Positions 1 through 7,808 of a DNA stretch of 34,801 bases are shown here, in pieces. Source of the stretch: Patulibacter sp041648495 (GTDB lineage Bacteria > Actinomycetota > Thermoleophilia > Solirubrobacterales > Solirubrobacteraceae); contig JBAZOW010000003.1 in assembly GCA_041648495.1 (NCBI GenBank), positions 1-34,801 on the forward strand, given 5' to 3'. Position 1 is the first letter of the stretch. The number at the start of each line of letters is the position of its first letter. The notes below the pieces were generated by a model. The model was not told where the DNA came from. It made no database searches and worked only from the letters and a program-made list of their open reading frames with translations. Position numbers and translations under genes: made by a program.

Positions 1-120
1 CGCGACGGCGACCGCGCGGCCGCCGCGATGGCGGTCCACATGCACGACTACGGCACGTACCTGGAGCGGTTCTTCCCGCAGCTGCTGGACGCGCCGATCC
101 GCTGGGACGCACTGCCGTGA
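1..120 (+). CDS. C-terminal end of a GntR-family (FCD-domain) transcriptional regulator, partial
   Basis: Frame 1 is open from the left edge to the TGA at 118-120 and encodes 39 residues. They form an alanine-rich helix with M-A-V-H-M-H-D-Y followed by a short tail (YLERFFPQLL). This resembles the last helix of the FCD ligand-binding domain of FadR-subfamily GntR regulators, which often ends in a D-x-x-A-A-x-x-x-M-x-x-H pattern. The DNA-binding half lies outside the window. It sits 37 bp upstream of the first catabolic gene on the same strand. If the assignment is right it is the obvious candidate to bind the repeated operator found at six promoters downstream. With so few residues, another helical protein cannot be excluded. 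Confidence 0.5.
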   Translation, partial: RDGDRAAAAMAVHMHDYGTYLERFFPQLLDAPIRWDALP

Positions 121-147
121 GCACGACGAGCACGACGAGCACCACGA
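121..147 (+). repeat. Short tandem repeat, three 9-bp units
   Basis: GCACGACGA occurs at 121-129 and 130-138, and GCACCACGA at 139-147, directly after the regulator stop codon and before the ribosome binding site GGGAG of the next gene. It probably reflects slippage in the short spacer. No function is evident. Confidence 0.6.
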
Positions 148-157
148 GGGAGAGCTG

Positions 158-1006
158 ATGTCCGACGTCGAGCAGACCGTCGTCCACGAGGGACCGCGCG
201 GCAAGATCGTGGCGGTCGACTCCGCCTACGACACGCAGGCCCGGAACCGCGGCCGCGACGTCGTGGTCAACGCCTCGTACAGCGGCGTGCTGCCCGCGCG
301 GTTCGTCGGCGAGCACATGCCGCGCGGCGCGATCGGCGTCGACTGCGGCGTCGGACCGGAGGGCGCCGGGATCGCCGGGCTCTGGTTCCTCGAGGCGCTC
401 GGGGTGCCGGCCGCCACGGCGTACATCGAGACCGTGCGCCTGGGCGACGGGGTCGACATGTACGAGACCGCGACGATCAGCTTCGTCAACGCGATCGCCG
501 CCCGCTGCGGCGTGACCACCGGCATGTCGGTCCGCGACGCCGCGCAGGCGCTGCTCGAGAACGACCCGGTCGAGCTGTCGCCGTCCGAGGTCACCAACCG
601 CCGGGTGATGGAGACGGCCGACAACGGCCGCTCGGTGGTCTGCACCGACTCGATCGCCTTCGGTCAACCCGAGGACGCCGGCCGCAACGTGCTCTGCACC
701 GCGGGCCACACCGGCCGCAGCGCCGTGCCGTACCTGCGCAAGGTCGCACCGTGGGGGTTCATCTGCTCCGACGGCGGAGGCGGCAAGGAAGCGTCCGGTA
801 CTGCAGGACTGGAGATCGTCGAGGTGGACGGCCTGGCCGGCGCGTCGGTCGACGCTCGCACCGCCCGAATGGGTAACGGACTGAGCACCTACGAGGACGG
901 CGTGATCAGCGCCTGCAACCGGATCGCCGCCGCCCGCGGCGTCCGGGTCGGACAGTCGGCGCGCGAAGCGGCGCAGCTGCTGCTCGGCGACGACCCGAGC
1001 AACTGA
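158..1006 (+). CDS. Uncharacterised protein with two internal repeats (paralogue A)
   Basis: I do not recognise this 282-residue protein. It consists of two related units, about residues 10-135 and 146-278. Each has the order: D-S, then about 10 residues to R-x-V, then A-(S/G)-(Y/H)-(S/T)-G, then P-(R/W)-G-x-I, then D-x-G-x-G, then G-x-A-G-L, then a short segment ending in G-(A/T)-(T/S). The unit closes with I-S-x-x-N-x-I-A, G-V-x-x-G-x-S and E/D-A-A-x-x-L-L. There is no signal peptide or membrane segment, so it should be cytoplasmic. The start is ATG with GGGAG six bases upstream. It is followed after 30 bp by a paralogue, then by DUF35, acyl-CoA synthetase and thiolase-like genes, so a role in the same CoA-ester pathway is inferred from position only. 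Confidence 0.85.
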   Translation: MSDVEQTVVHEGPRGKIVAVDSAYDTQARNRGRDVVVNASYSGVLPARFVGEHMPRGAIGVDCGVGPEGAGIAGLWFLEALGVPAATAYIETVRLGDGVDMYETATISFVNAIAARCGVTTGMSVRDAAQALLENDPVELSPSEVTNRRVMETADNGRSVVCTDSIAFGQPEDAGRNVLCTAGHTGRSAVPYLRKVAPWGFICSDGGGGKEASGTAGLEIVEVDGLAGASVDARTARMGNGLSTYEDGVISACNRIAAARGVRVGQSAREAAQLLLGDDPSN

Positions 1007-1036
1007 GACCCTTTCCCCCGACCGAGTGAGGCGAGC

Positions 1037-1915
1037 ATGAGCAACGACCGCAAGACGCTGCTGGAGCGCGAGGACAAGCACCCCCAGGAGATCGCCGACG
1101 AGCGCGACGGCCGCCGGATCATCGTCCTCGACTCGGCCCGCTGGGTCGACGAGCGCAACACCGATCGTGACGTGGTCGTGCCGGCGTCCTACATCGGCGT
1201 GCTGCCCGCGCGGATGATGGCGATCCACCGCCCGCGCGGGATCATCGGCCACGACGCCTGCATCGGCAAGGACGGGGCCGGCATCGCGGGCCTCTGGTAC
1301 CTGGAGGCGCTCGGCATCCCCGCCGCGACCGCCGACGGGATGTCCGCCGAGATGGGCAACGGCCAGGACCTCTACACGGAGGGCGTGATCTCGCGCCTGA
1401 ACTACCCCGCCGAGCGCTGCGGCGTGCAGGTCGGGATGTCGGTCGCCGAGGCCGCGAAGCTGCTGCGCGACACCGACACCAGCGACGCCGAGGTCGGCAA
1501 CAAGATCCGCCGCGAGATCGTCGAGGAGGGACCGAACGGCAAGCGCACCGTGGTCACCGACTCGATCGTCTGGGCCTACCCCGAGGACGAGCAGACCAGC
1601 GTGCTGGTGACCGCCGGCCACACCGGTCGCAGCGGCGCGTCGTTCCTGCTCGAGGCCAATCCGTGGGGCTTCATCTGCCACGACGGCGGGATGTCGAAGA
1701 ACCGCTCCGGGATCACCGGCCTGCAGACGACCGCCGACGCGGGCCTGCCGGGCGCGACGATCGACGGCATGAGCGCGCCGATCGGCGACGCCTTCCGGGG
1801 TTACGCCGAGGGCACGATCAGCGCCTGCAACGGGCCGGCCGAGGACCGCGGCGTCGCCGTCGGGATGACGGTCAAGGAGGCCGCCCACCGACTGCTGGTC
1901 GGGGGCGACCGGTGA
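1037..1915 (+). CDS. Uncharacterised protein with two internal repeats (paralogue B)
   Basis: This 292-residue protein is a tandem paralogue of the preceding gene, with the same two-unit build. Unit 1 (about residues 20-150) has ASYIGVLPAR, PRGIIGHDACIGKDGAGIAG and MGNGQDLYTEGVIS. Unit 2 (about 160-285) has TAGHTGRS, PWGFICHDGG, G-I-T-G-L and YAEGTISACN. First units of A and B resemble each other more than first and second units within one protein, so internal duplication came before gene duplication. The A-G-H-T-G-R-S segment and W-G-F-I-C-x-D-G-G are shared by both second units, and the matching first-unit positions are A-S-Y-x-G-V-L-P-A-R and R-G-x-I-G-x-D. Its stop overlaps the next gene start as GTGA. 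The function is unknown; an enzyme or hetero-oligomer with paralogue A is inference. Confidence 0.85.
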   Translation: MSNDRKTLLEREDKHPQEIADERDGRRIIVLDSARWVDERNTDRDVVVPASYIGVLPARMMAIHRPRGIIGHDACIGKDGAGIAGLWYLEALGIPAATADGMSAEMGNGQDLYTEGVISRLNYPAERCGVQVGMSVAEAAKLLRDTDTSDAEVGNKIRREIVEEGPNGKRTVVTDSIVWAYPEDEQTSVLVTAGHTGRSGASFLLEANPWGFICHDGGMSKNRSGITGLQTTADAGLPGATIDGMSAPIGDAFRGYAEGTISACNGPAEDRGVAVGMTVKEAAHRLLVGGDR

Positions 1916-2391
1916 TCGACGCGACGGCGAACGCGCTGCGTCCGCGGCCGGATCCGTCGCCGCTGACGGAACCGTTCTGGGCGGCAGCAGCCGAACGCCG
2001 CCTGGTCCGCCCGTACTGCGCGGCCTGCGACCAGAGCTTCTTCACGCCGCAGATCGCCTGTCCGCGCTGCCTCTCCACGGAGTGGGAGTACCGCGAGAGC
2101 AGCGGCCGGGGGACGGTCTACAGCGCGACGGTGGTCCACCGCGCGCCGTACCCGGGCTTCACCAGTCCGTACCACGTGGCGATCGTCGACCTGGACGAGG
2201 GTTGGCAGATGCTCAGCAACATCGTCGCCGACGACGACGCGGACGCCGCGAGCGGGACGCCGGTCCCGATCGGTACGCGGGTCGCCGTCGACTGGCTACC
2301 GCTCGACGAGCGGATCGTGCTGCCGGTCTTCCGCGCCGACGCGACGAGCACCACCGAGACCACCACGACCGAAGAGCAGGGACCCGCATGA
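1912..2391 (+). CDS. DUF35 zinc-ribbon/OB-fold protein (acyl-CoA-associated)
   Basis: The protein has 159 residues from a GTG start that overlaps the previous stop (GTGA). The N-terminal helix (LTEPFWAAAAERRLVRPYC) leads into a four-cysteine zinc ribbon, C36-x2-C39 and C50-x2-C53. A beta-rich OB fold follows (SGRGTVYSATVVHRAPYPG, YHVAIVDLDEGWQMLSNIV). This is the architecture of the DUF35/DUF35_N family, whose members pair with thiolase-superfamily proteins; the best-studied case is the Ltp2-ChsH2 steroid side-chain aldolase. A thiolase-like gene lies two genes downstream in the same translationally coupled run, so a complex between them is likely. The C-terminal tail is Thr/Glu-rich. An in-frame opening continues upstream of the GTG but only as an overlap with paralogue B. 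Confidence 0.9.
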   Translation: MIDATANALRPRPDPSPLTEPFWAAAAERRLVRPYCAACDQSFFTPQIACPRCLSTEWEYRESSGRGTVYSATVVHRAPYPGFTSPYHVAIVDLDEGWQMLSNIVADDDADAASGTPVPIGTRVAVDWLPLDERIVLPVFRADATSTTETTTTEEQGPA

Positions 2392-3932
2392 ACGTCGGCA
2401 TCGCGATCCAGAACACGGCGCGCCGCGCCCCCGACGCCGCCGCGGTGATCGAAGGCGACCGCACGCTGACCTACGCCCAGCTCGACGAGCGCAGCAACCG
2501 GCTGGCTGACGTGCTGGTCGGTGCGTTCGACGTCCATCGCGGCGACCGCGTGGCGCTGCTGACGCCCAACCGCACCGAGATCGTCGAGGTGATGGCCGCC
2601 TGCGCCAAGCTCGGCGCCGTCTACTGCGGCCTGAACTTCCGGCTCGGCGAGGAGGAGTACGACGCGATCCTCGAAAACGCCGCGCCCAAGCTGGTGATCT
2701 GCGGCGACGAGCACCGCGAGCAGGCCGCCACGCTGGCCGCCCGCCACGGCGCGACGCTGCTCGACATCGACGGCGCGGGCGACGACGGCTACGAGGCGCG
2801 GATCGCCGCGGCTCAGGACGTCACGCCGCAGGGGATCCACGAGGTCCGCTCGGCCGACCACTTCTGCCTGGTCTACACCAGCGGCACCACCGGCCGGCCG
2901 AAGGGCGTGCTGTTCGACGTCGGCTCGGTGGTCCAGCACGCGACCGTCGCGCTGCAGGAGTTCGAGCTCAACGCCGACTCGCGCTGGCTCGTCGCGCTGC
3001 CGCACAACTCGAGCGTCCAGATCACCTTCGTCCCGCTGCTGCTGGTCGGCGGCACGGTGATCTTCGACGAGTCGCGCGGCTTCGACGGTCAGCGGTTCGC
3101 CGCCGCCGTCCGCAACCACGGCGCGACCCACACGTACCTGGTGCCGACGATGCTGTTCCGCCTGCTCGAGGCGGGCGTCGGTCCCGACGACATCCCGACG
3201 CTGCAGACGGTCGGCTACGGCGCGGCGCCCTGTCCGCCCGACCGGATCAAGCAGCTGGTCGAGCGGTTCGGCCCGCGGTTCACCCAGCTCTACGGGATGG
3301 CCGAGATCGCCTCGATCGGCACGATGCTGCGCAAGCAGGACCACGCCCGCGCCGCCGCCGGCGAGGACCACATCTTCGCGTCGTGCGGTCGTCCGTCGTG
3401 CGTGATGGACGTGCGGGTGGTCGACGGCGAGGGCCACGACGTGCCCGACGGCGAGCGCGGCGAGGTGATCTTCGGCAGCCCCCACACCATGCTCGAGTAC
3501 TACCGCGACGAGCCGCGCACGGCCGAGGCGCTGATCGACGGCTGGATGCACTCGGGCGACATCGGGATGCGCGACGCCGACGGCTACATCTACATCGTCG
3601 ATCGCAAGAAGGACCTGATCATCCGCGGCGGCTTCAACATCGTGCCGTCCGAGGTCGAGAACGTGCTCTACGCGCACCCCGCGGTGCTCGAGGTCGCGGT
3701 CGTCGGCACCCCGGACCCCGAGTGGGGCGAGGCGCTCGCCGCCGGCGTGGCGCTCAAGGACGGAGCCGACGCCGACGAGGCCGAGCTGCAGGCGTGGTGC
3801 CGGGAGCAGGGTCTGCCGAGCGTCAAGGTCCCGGAGCGCGTGATGTTCTTCCCGACGCTGCCGAAGAACGCCGTCGGCAAGCTCGCCAAGCGCGACGTCC
3901 GCGACGTGCTGATCAGCAACGCCCCCGCATGA
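2388..3932 (+). CDS. AMP-forming acyl-CoA synthetase (ANL superfamily)
   Basis: This 514-residue enzyme activates a carboxylic acid with ATP and joins it to CoA. The ATG overlaps the DUF35 stop as ATGA. Visible motifs are the phosphate-binding loop YTSGTTGRPKG (about residues 163-173), the aromatic/Glu motif YGMAE (about 302-306), the hinge region GWMHSGDIG (about 385) followed by DRKKDLIIRGGFNIVPSEVE, and the C-terminal catalytic lysine K498 in NAVGKLAK. The length is normal for medium- or long-chain or aryl acyl-CoA ligases. The acyl specificity cannot be read from sequence. Its place between DUF35 and the thiolase-like gene makes it the probable entry step for CoA-ester degradation of the imported or oxidised acid. 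Confidence 0.93.
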   Translation: MNVGIAIQNTARRAPDAAAVIEGDRTLTYAQLDERSNRLADVLVGAFDVHRGDRVALLTPNRTEIVEVMAACAKLGAVYCGLNFRLGEEEYDAILENAAPKLVICGDEHREQAATLAARHGATLLDIDGAGDDGYEARIAAAQDVTPQGIHEVRSADHFCLVYTSGTTGRPKGVLFDVGSVVQHATVALQEFELNADSRWLVALPHNSSVQITFVPLLLVGGTVIFDESRGFDGQRFAAAVRNHGATHTYLVPTMLFRLLEAGVGPDDIPTLQTVGYGAAPCPPDRIKQLVERFGPRFTQLYGMAEIASIGTMLRKQDHARAAAGEDHIFASCGRPSCVMDVRVVDGEGHDVPDGERGEVIFGSPHTMLEYYRDEPRTAEALIDGWMHSGDIGMRDADGYIYIVDRKKDLIIRGGFNIVPSEVENVLYAHPAVLEVAVVGTPDPEWGEALAAGVALKDGADADEAELQAWCREQGLPSVKVPERVMFFPTLPKNAVGKLAKRDVRDVLISNAPA

Positions 3933-5167
3933 GCGGGGGACGGCCTTCTCGGCTCTCCCGGGGCCACAGGAGCGACGGACGCGGCCGCGCGGGCGGGGGG
4001 CGGTCTCCGCTCTCCAACGTCGCGATCGTCGGCGTCGGGATGACCGAGCAGGCGCGCCAGCTGGACACCACATCGATGGCCGCGAGCCTCGAGGCGGCCA
4101 AGCTGGCGATCGCCGACGCCGGGATCGGCAAGGACGAGATCGACGGAATCGCCGCGCGCTGGACCGGTCCGGGCGGCACGACGTTCGAGCCGGGATCGGC
4201 CGACTGGGCAACCCTGCTGGGGATCCACGTCGACTGGATCGGCGACTCGTACCCGCAGGGCGTCCCGGCGGTGCTCGACGCCGCCGCGGCGATCAGCGCG
4301 GGGATCTGCGAGACGGTACTGATCACCGGCGGGCAGGCGGGCGTGATGGCCGCCGAGGCCGGCAAGGTCGCGTCCTACACGCGTCCGGCCAACGAATTCG
4401 TCGAGCCGTACGGGTCGTTCACCGCGAGCCAGTTCGCGTTGGTCGCCCAGCGCTACCTGCACCGCTTCCCCGAGGCGCGCCAGGCGATGGCCGAGGTCGC
4501 GGCGACGATCCGCACCACCGGCTCGCGCAACCCCGGCGCCGTGATGGCCGGCCGCGGGCCGTTCACCGCGCAGGACGTGCTCGACGCGCCGATGGTCGTC
4601 GACCCGTTCACCCGGCTCGACCTCTGCCTGGCCAACGAGGGCGCCGCGGCGCTGGTCCTGACCACGGTCGAGCGGGCGCGGGCGCTGCGGCCCGACCCGG
4701 TGGTCGTGCTCGGCGGCGGGATGGAGTGGATGCGGCAGCAGTACGTCGATCCGCCCCGCTACGACGAGGTGCGTTCGATCGGCGCTCGGGCGGCGAAGCG
4801 GGCGTTCGGGATGTGCGGCCTGGGCCCGGAGGACGTCGACGCGTTCCAGTTCTACGACGTGAACTCGTACGAGGTGCTGCGCCAGTTCGAGGTCGTCGGG
4901 CTGTGCGAGGAGGGCGAAGCGGGCGACCTGGTGCGCGAGCGCGGGATCGGGACCGACGGCGGTCTGCCGACCTGCACCGACGGCGGGATCATGTCGTTCA
5001 GCCACATCGGCTGGGGCGCGCCGACGCTGAAGATCATCGAGGGCGTCAAGCAGATCCGCGGCCAGGCCGGCGACCGTCAGGTGGCGGACGCCGAGGTCGT
5101 GCTCGCCGCGGGCGCCGGAGCCGGCGCGCAGTACCACAACCTGTTGCTGCTCGGCGCGGATCGCTGA
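3929..5167 (+). CDS. Thiolase-superfamily (lipid-transfer/SCP-x thiolase-like) protein without the catalytic Cys
   Basis: The protein has 412 residues and its ATG overlaps the synthetase stop (ATGA). After a basic, Gly/Arg-rich extension of about 30 residues the thiolase fold begins at NVAIVGVGMTEQ. The canonical C-x-S-G nucleophile motif is replaced by Y108-P-Q-G (SYPQGVPAVLDAAAAISAG). The C-terminal G-H-P-x-G-A-T-G is replaced by FSHIGWGAP (about residue 355). D-A-F-Q-F-Y-D-V-N-S-Y-E-V-L is the typical SCP-x/Ltp segment. Loss of Cys fits members that do not perform thiolysis, such as the Ltp2-type aldolases that use tyrosines and need a DUF35 partner. Retro-aldol cleavage of a 3-hydroxyacyl-CoA is therefore the favoured guess. 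The N-terminal extension may be an annotation artefact if a later start is used. Confidence 0.88.
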   Translation: MSGGRPSRLSRGHRSDGRGRAGGGRSPLSNVAIVGVGMTEQARQLDTTSMAASLEAAKLAIADAGIGKDEIDGIAARWTGPGGTTFEPGSADWATLLGIHVDWIGDSYPQGVPAVLDAAAAISAGICETVLITGGQAGVMAAEAGKVASYTRPANEFVEPYGSFTASQFALVAQRYLHRFPEARQAMAEVAATIRTTGSRNPGAVMAGRGPFTAQDVLDAPMVVDPFTRLDLCLANEGAAALVLTTVERARALRPDPVVVLGGGMEWMRQQYVDPPRYDEVRSIGARAAKRAFGMCGLGPEDVDAFQFYDVNSYEVLRQFEVVGLCEEGEAGDLVRERGIGTDGGLPTCTDGGIMSFSHIGWGAPTLKIIEGVKQIRGQAGDRQVADAEVVLAAGAGAGAQYHNLLLLGADR

Positions 5168-5174
5168 GCGCGGG

Positions 5175-5190
5175 GCGCGCTTCGGCGCGC
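5175..5190 (+). other. GC hairpin with TTCG tetraloop
   Basis: GCGCGC-TTCG-GCGCGC begins eight bases after the thiolase-like stop. It has no T run, so it more likely protects the 3' end or acts as a pause before the true terminator about 80 bp on. Confidence 0.5.
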
Positions 5191-5268
5191 GTCCGATTCG
5201 GGTCCGGGAACGCCTCCGTGGCATAGACGCTCCGTAGGCCGACGAAGACCTTTCGCAGAGCAGTGCAT

Positions 5269-5303
5269 CTTCGGGGTCCCTCACGGGGCCCCGAGGTCGT
5301 TTT
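5269..5303 (+). terminator. Rho-independent terminator of the first operon
   Basis: A 12-bp stem (5269-5280 with 5285-5296, two G-T wobbles) and a TCAC loop are followed by TCGTTTT. It lies about 100 bp past the thiolase-like stop and upstream of the P450 promoter, separating the two transcription units. Confidence 0.8.
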
Positions 5304-5360
5304 GGAGGTCCGCCGTCGACCCTGCGATTTGCAGGAACTTCGACAGCTCTGTGCGTCTTG

Positions 5361-5376
5361 TGTGACGGTCGGCACA
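5361..5376 (+). promoter_or_regulatory. CRP/GlxR-like box upstream of the P450 promoter
   Basis: TGTGA-CGGTCG-GCACA matches the CRP-family pattern TGTGA-N6-TCACA with one change. An almost identical element lies at 14471-14486 upstream of the aldehyde dehydrogenase promoter. The two 20-bp segments (5361-5380 and 14471-14490) agree at 18 positions, and both lie about 38 bp from box centre to the -10 hexamer. Confidence 0.55.
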
Positions 5377-5384
5377 AATAAATC

Positions 5385-5422
5385 TCCACACGGCTGCTTC
5401 GTCGGATAACTATTACGACGAA
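5385..5422 (+). promoter_or_regulatory. P450 operon promoter with overlapping operator
   Basis: A weak -35 (TCCACA, 5385-5390) and a -10 near TAACTA (5407-5412) precede the P450 start by about 60 bp. The segment 5406-5422 matches the reverse complement of the operator best seen at 12203-12219 in 12 of 17 positions, including the contiguous ATAACTAT. The poor -35 would fit activator dependence through the CRP-like box. Confidence 0.5.
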
Positions 5423-5470
5423 TTGTTCCAGCGAGCTCGTCTCACCGCGAGCGAACGAACCGAGGTCCTC

Positions 5471-6730
5471 GTGTCCACAGCCACATCGGAAGCCCCCGAC
5501 ATCTTCTCCGCCGAGTTCGCGGCGGACCCACATCCGGTGTATCAACGGATGCGCGACGAGTTCCCCGTGTACTTCCACGAGGGCTCGAAGAGCTGGCTCG
5601 TCAGCCGCCACGAGGACATCTCGCGGATCCTCCGCGACAAGGTGATCACCAACGAGAACTACTCGTGGCAGATCGCGCCCGTCCACGGCCACACGATCAT
5701 CAACATGGAGGGCAAGGAGCACTCGCTGCACCGCCGGCTGCTGACGCCGTTCTTCCACCGCGGCGGGCTCGAGAGCTTCAAGCCGTCGATCAGCGGCGTC
5801 GCCGAGGAGCTGCTCGCCGGACCGCTGGCCCGCGAGCAGGCCGCGGTCGACGCGGGCACCAAGGCCCGCGGCCAGATCAACCTCGAGACCGAGTACTTCC
5901 GCCTGCTGCCGATCAGCGTGATCGCGCGGATGCTCGACCTGCCGAAGGACCGCTTGGGCGACTTCGAGCGCTGGTACACGGGGATCATGGACTTCATCGG
6001 CAACCTCGCCGACCTGCCCGAGCCCAAGGAGCGCGGGCTGCGGGCCAAGGACGAGATGACGGAGTACTTCCTGCCGCTGATCGCCGAGCGGCGCGGCCAG
6101 GGCGGTTCCGACCTGATCAGCCTGATGTGCGACGCCGACGTCAACGGCGAGAGCCTGACCGACGAGGAGGTCCGGGCGTTCATCAGCCTGATGATCACCG
6201 CCGGCGGCGAGACCACCGACCGGGCGCTGGGCAACATGTTCATGCGGCTGCTCCAGCACCCCGACCAGCTGCAGGCCGTCTACGACGACCGCAGCCTGAT
6301 CGCCGACGCGTTCGCCGAGACGCTGCGGCACACGCCGCCGGTCCACATCGCGGGGCGGACCCCGACCGAGGACTACGAGCTGCACGGGGTGACGATCCCG
6401 GCCGGCGACACGATCACCTGCATGGTCTCGGCGGGCAGCCGCGACCCGCGCAAGTTCGAGGACCCCGACCGGTTCGACATCTTCCGCAAGGACAACGACA
6501 CCAGCAAGGCCTACACCGCGGCCGCCGACCACCTGGGCTTCGCCAACGGCCGGCACTTCTGCGTCGGCGCGATGCTCGCCCGGGCCGAGGTCGAGATCGG
6601 CGCCAACCACGTGCTCGACACGATGGCCGACCTGCAGTTCGCCGAGGGCTTCGAGCCGGTCGAGAACGGCCTCTTCACCCGCGGGGTCGACGAGCTCCAG
6701 GTGACCTACCGGCCGACGTCGGCCTCGTGA
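5471..6730 (+). CDS. Cytochrome P450
   Basis: This 419-residue bacterial class I-type P450 is a haem monooxygenase that inserts one oxygen atom into a substrate using electrons from a separate redox chain. Landmarks are the I-helix AGGETT (residues 244-249; acid-alcohol pair shifted to E-T-T), the K-helix E283-T-L-R286, and the haem-binding loop FANGRHFC with axial ligand C364, followed by VGAMLARAEVE. There is no membrane anchor. I chose GTG 5471 (VSTATSEAPDIF) because GAGG lies just upstream and the reading frame begins to look like a P450 there. A TTG at 5423 in the same frame would add 16 residues and lie almost on the inferred transcription start. No ferredoxin is adjacent. The Rieske protein and reductase at 24124-25477 are possible partners. 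The substrate is unknown. Confidence 0.93.
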   Translation: MSTATSEAPDIFSAEFAADPHPVYQRMRDEFPVYFHEGSKSWLVSRHEDISRILRDKVITNENYSWQIAPVHGHTIINMEGKEHSLHRRLLTPFFHRGGLESFKPSISGVAEELLAGPLAREQAAVDAGTKARGQINLETEYFRLLPISVIARMLDLPKDRLGDFERWYTGIMDFIGNLADLPEPKERGLRAKDEMTEYFLPLIAERRGQGGSDLISLMCDADVNGESLTDEEVRAFISLMITAGGETTDRALGNMFMRLLQHPDQLQAVYDDRSLIADAFAETLRHTPPVHIAGRTPTEDYELHGVTIPAGDTITCMVSAGSRDPRKFEDPDRFDIFRKDNDTSKAYTAAADHLGFANGRHFCVGAMLARAEVEIGANHVLDTMADLQFAEGFEPVENGLFTRGVDELQVTYRPTSAS

Positions 6731-7758
6731 CCGCCCCGCCGTCAGCCGCGATCGGGCGCACGAACGTGCGCGTGTCGGCGCTCGGTCTCGGCACGACGGC
6801 GCTCGCCAACATGTACGCGGCGGTCGACCCGGCCGACGCATCGGCGACGCTCGACGCCGCCTGGGACCAGGGCCTCCGTTACATCGACACGGCCCCCGCC
6901 TACGGCAGCGGTCTGGGCGAGCAACGGCTGGGGGAGTGGCTCGCGTCGCGTCCGCGCGACGAGCTCACGCTCTCGACCAAGGTCGGCAACACGCTGGTGC
7001 CGCTGGCCGACGGCGAGGAGGGCCCGGGCCTGTTCCCCGGCGCGCTCCGCGCCCAACCGGTGCCGGACTTCTCGCGCGACGCGATCCTGCGCTCGCTCGA
7101 GGGGTCGCTGGAGCGGCTCGGGACCGACCGCGTCGACATGGTGGCGATCCACGATCCGGACGGCGCCGCGTCGATCGAGCCGGGGGTCGACCCGTACGCG
7201 CGGTCGAGCTTCCGGCAGGCGATGGACGAGTGCTACCCGGCGCTCGACGAGCTGCGCAGCCAGGGCGTGATCGGGGCCGTCGGCGTCGGGATGAACGGCT
7301 GGCAGATGCTGGTCGACTTCGCCCGGGCCGGCGACTTCGACTACTTCCTGCTGGCGGGCCGGCACACGCTGCTCGAGCAGGAGGCGCAGCAGCAGCTGTT
7401 CCCGGTCTGCCAGGAGCGCGACGTCAGCCTGGTGATCGGCGGGCCGTACAGCTCGGGGATCCTGGCGACCGGCGCCGGGCCGGACGCCCGCTACAACTAC
7501 GGGCCGGCTCCGGACGACGTGCAGCAGCGGGTGGCCGCGATCGAGCGGGTCGCCGCGCAGCACGACGTCTCGTTGCGGGCCCTCGCGCTGCGGTTCACGG
7601 TGGCGCATCCGGCGGTGGCGTCGGTGATCCCCGGCGCGCGGAGCGTCGCCGAGGTCGAGGAGAACGTCGCGTTGTTCTCGCAGGAGATCCCGGACGCGGT
7701 CTGGGACGAGCTGGTGGACACGGGCCTGCTGCGCGGGCGCCCGGAACAGAACTTGTAG
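6727..7758 (+). CDS. Aldo/keto reductase
   Basis: The protein has 343 residues and its GTG start overlaps the P450 stop (GTGA). It is an NAD(P)-dependent TIM-barrel oxidoreductase. The catalytic tetrad is visible: D54 and Y59 in DTAPAYG, K85 in LSTKVG and H142 in VAIHDPDG. The sequence style (VSALGLGTTALANMY at the start, GGPYSSGILATG, long insertion around GLFPGALRAQPVPDF) is closest to the D-threo-aldose/L-fucose/pyridoxal dehydrogenase branch of AKRs, which often work as NAD-dependent dehydrogenases. Translational coupling to the P450 suggests that it oxidises the hydroxylated product or reduces a carbonyl formed from it. Specificity is unknown. Confidence 0.9.
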   Translation: MTAPPSAAIGRTNVRVSALGLGTTALANMYAAVDPADASATLDAAWDQGLRYIDTAPAYGSGLGEQRLGEWLASRPRDELTLSTKVGNTLVPLADGEEGPGLFPGALRAQPVPDFSRDAILRSLEGSLERLGTDRVDMVAIHDPDGAASIEPGVDPYARSSFRQAMDECYPALDELRSQGVIGAVGVGMNGWQMLVDFARAGDFDYFLLAGRHTLLEQEAQQQLFPVCQERDVSLVIGGPYSSGILATGAGPDARYNYGPAPDDVQQRVAAIERVAAQHDVSLRALALRFTVAHPAVASVIPGARSVAEVEENVALFSQEIPDAVWDELVDTGLLRGRPEQNL

Positions 7759-7808
7759 TGACGATCGGCCGCCGGGTGATCCGGGCGGCCAGGAGAGAGA
7801 GAAGACGG

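Noticed and set aside
2118..4211. Long minus-strand open frame opposite the acyl-CoA synthetase
   Set aside because: Low-complexity Arg/Asp/Val/Leu sequence with no recognisable motif; mirror of a real gene.
5423..5470. TTG start for the P450
   Set aside because: It would begin within a few bases of the inferred transcription start, has no ribosome binding site, and adds residues not typical of P450s. GTG 5471 is better.
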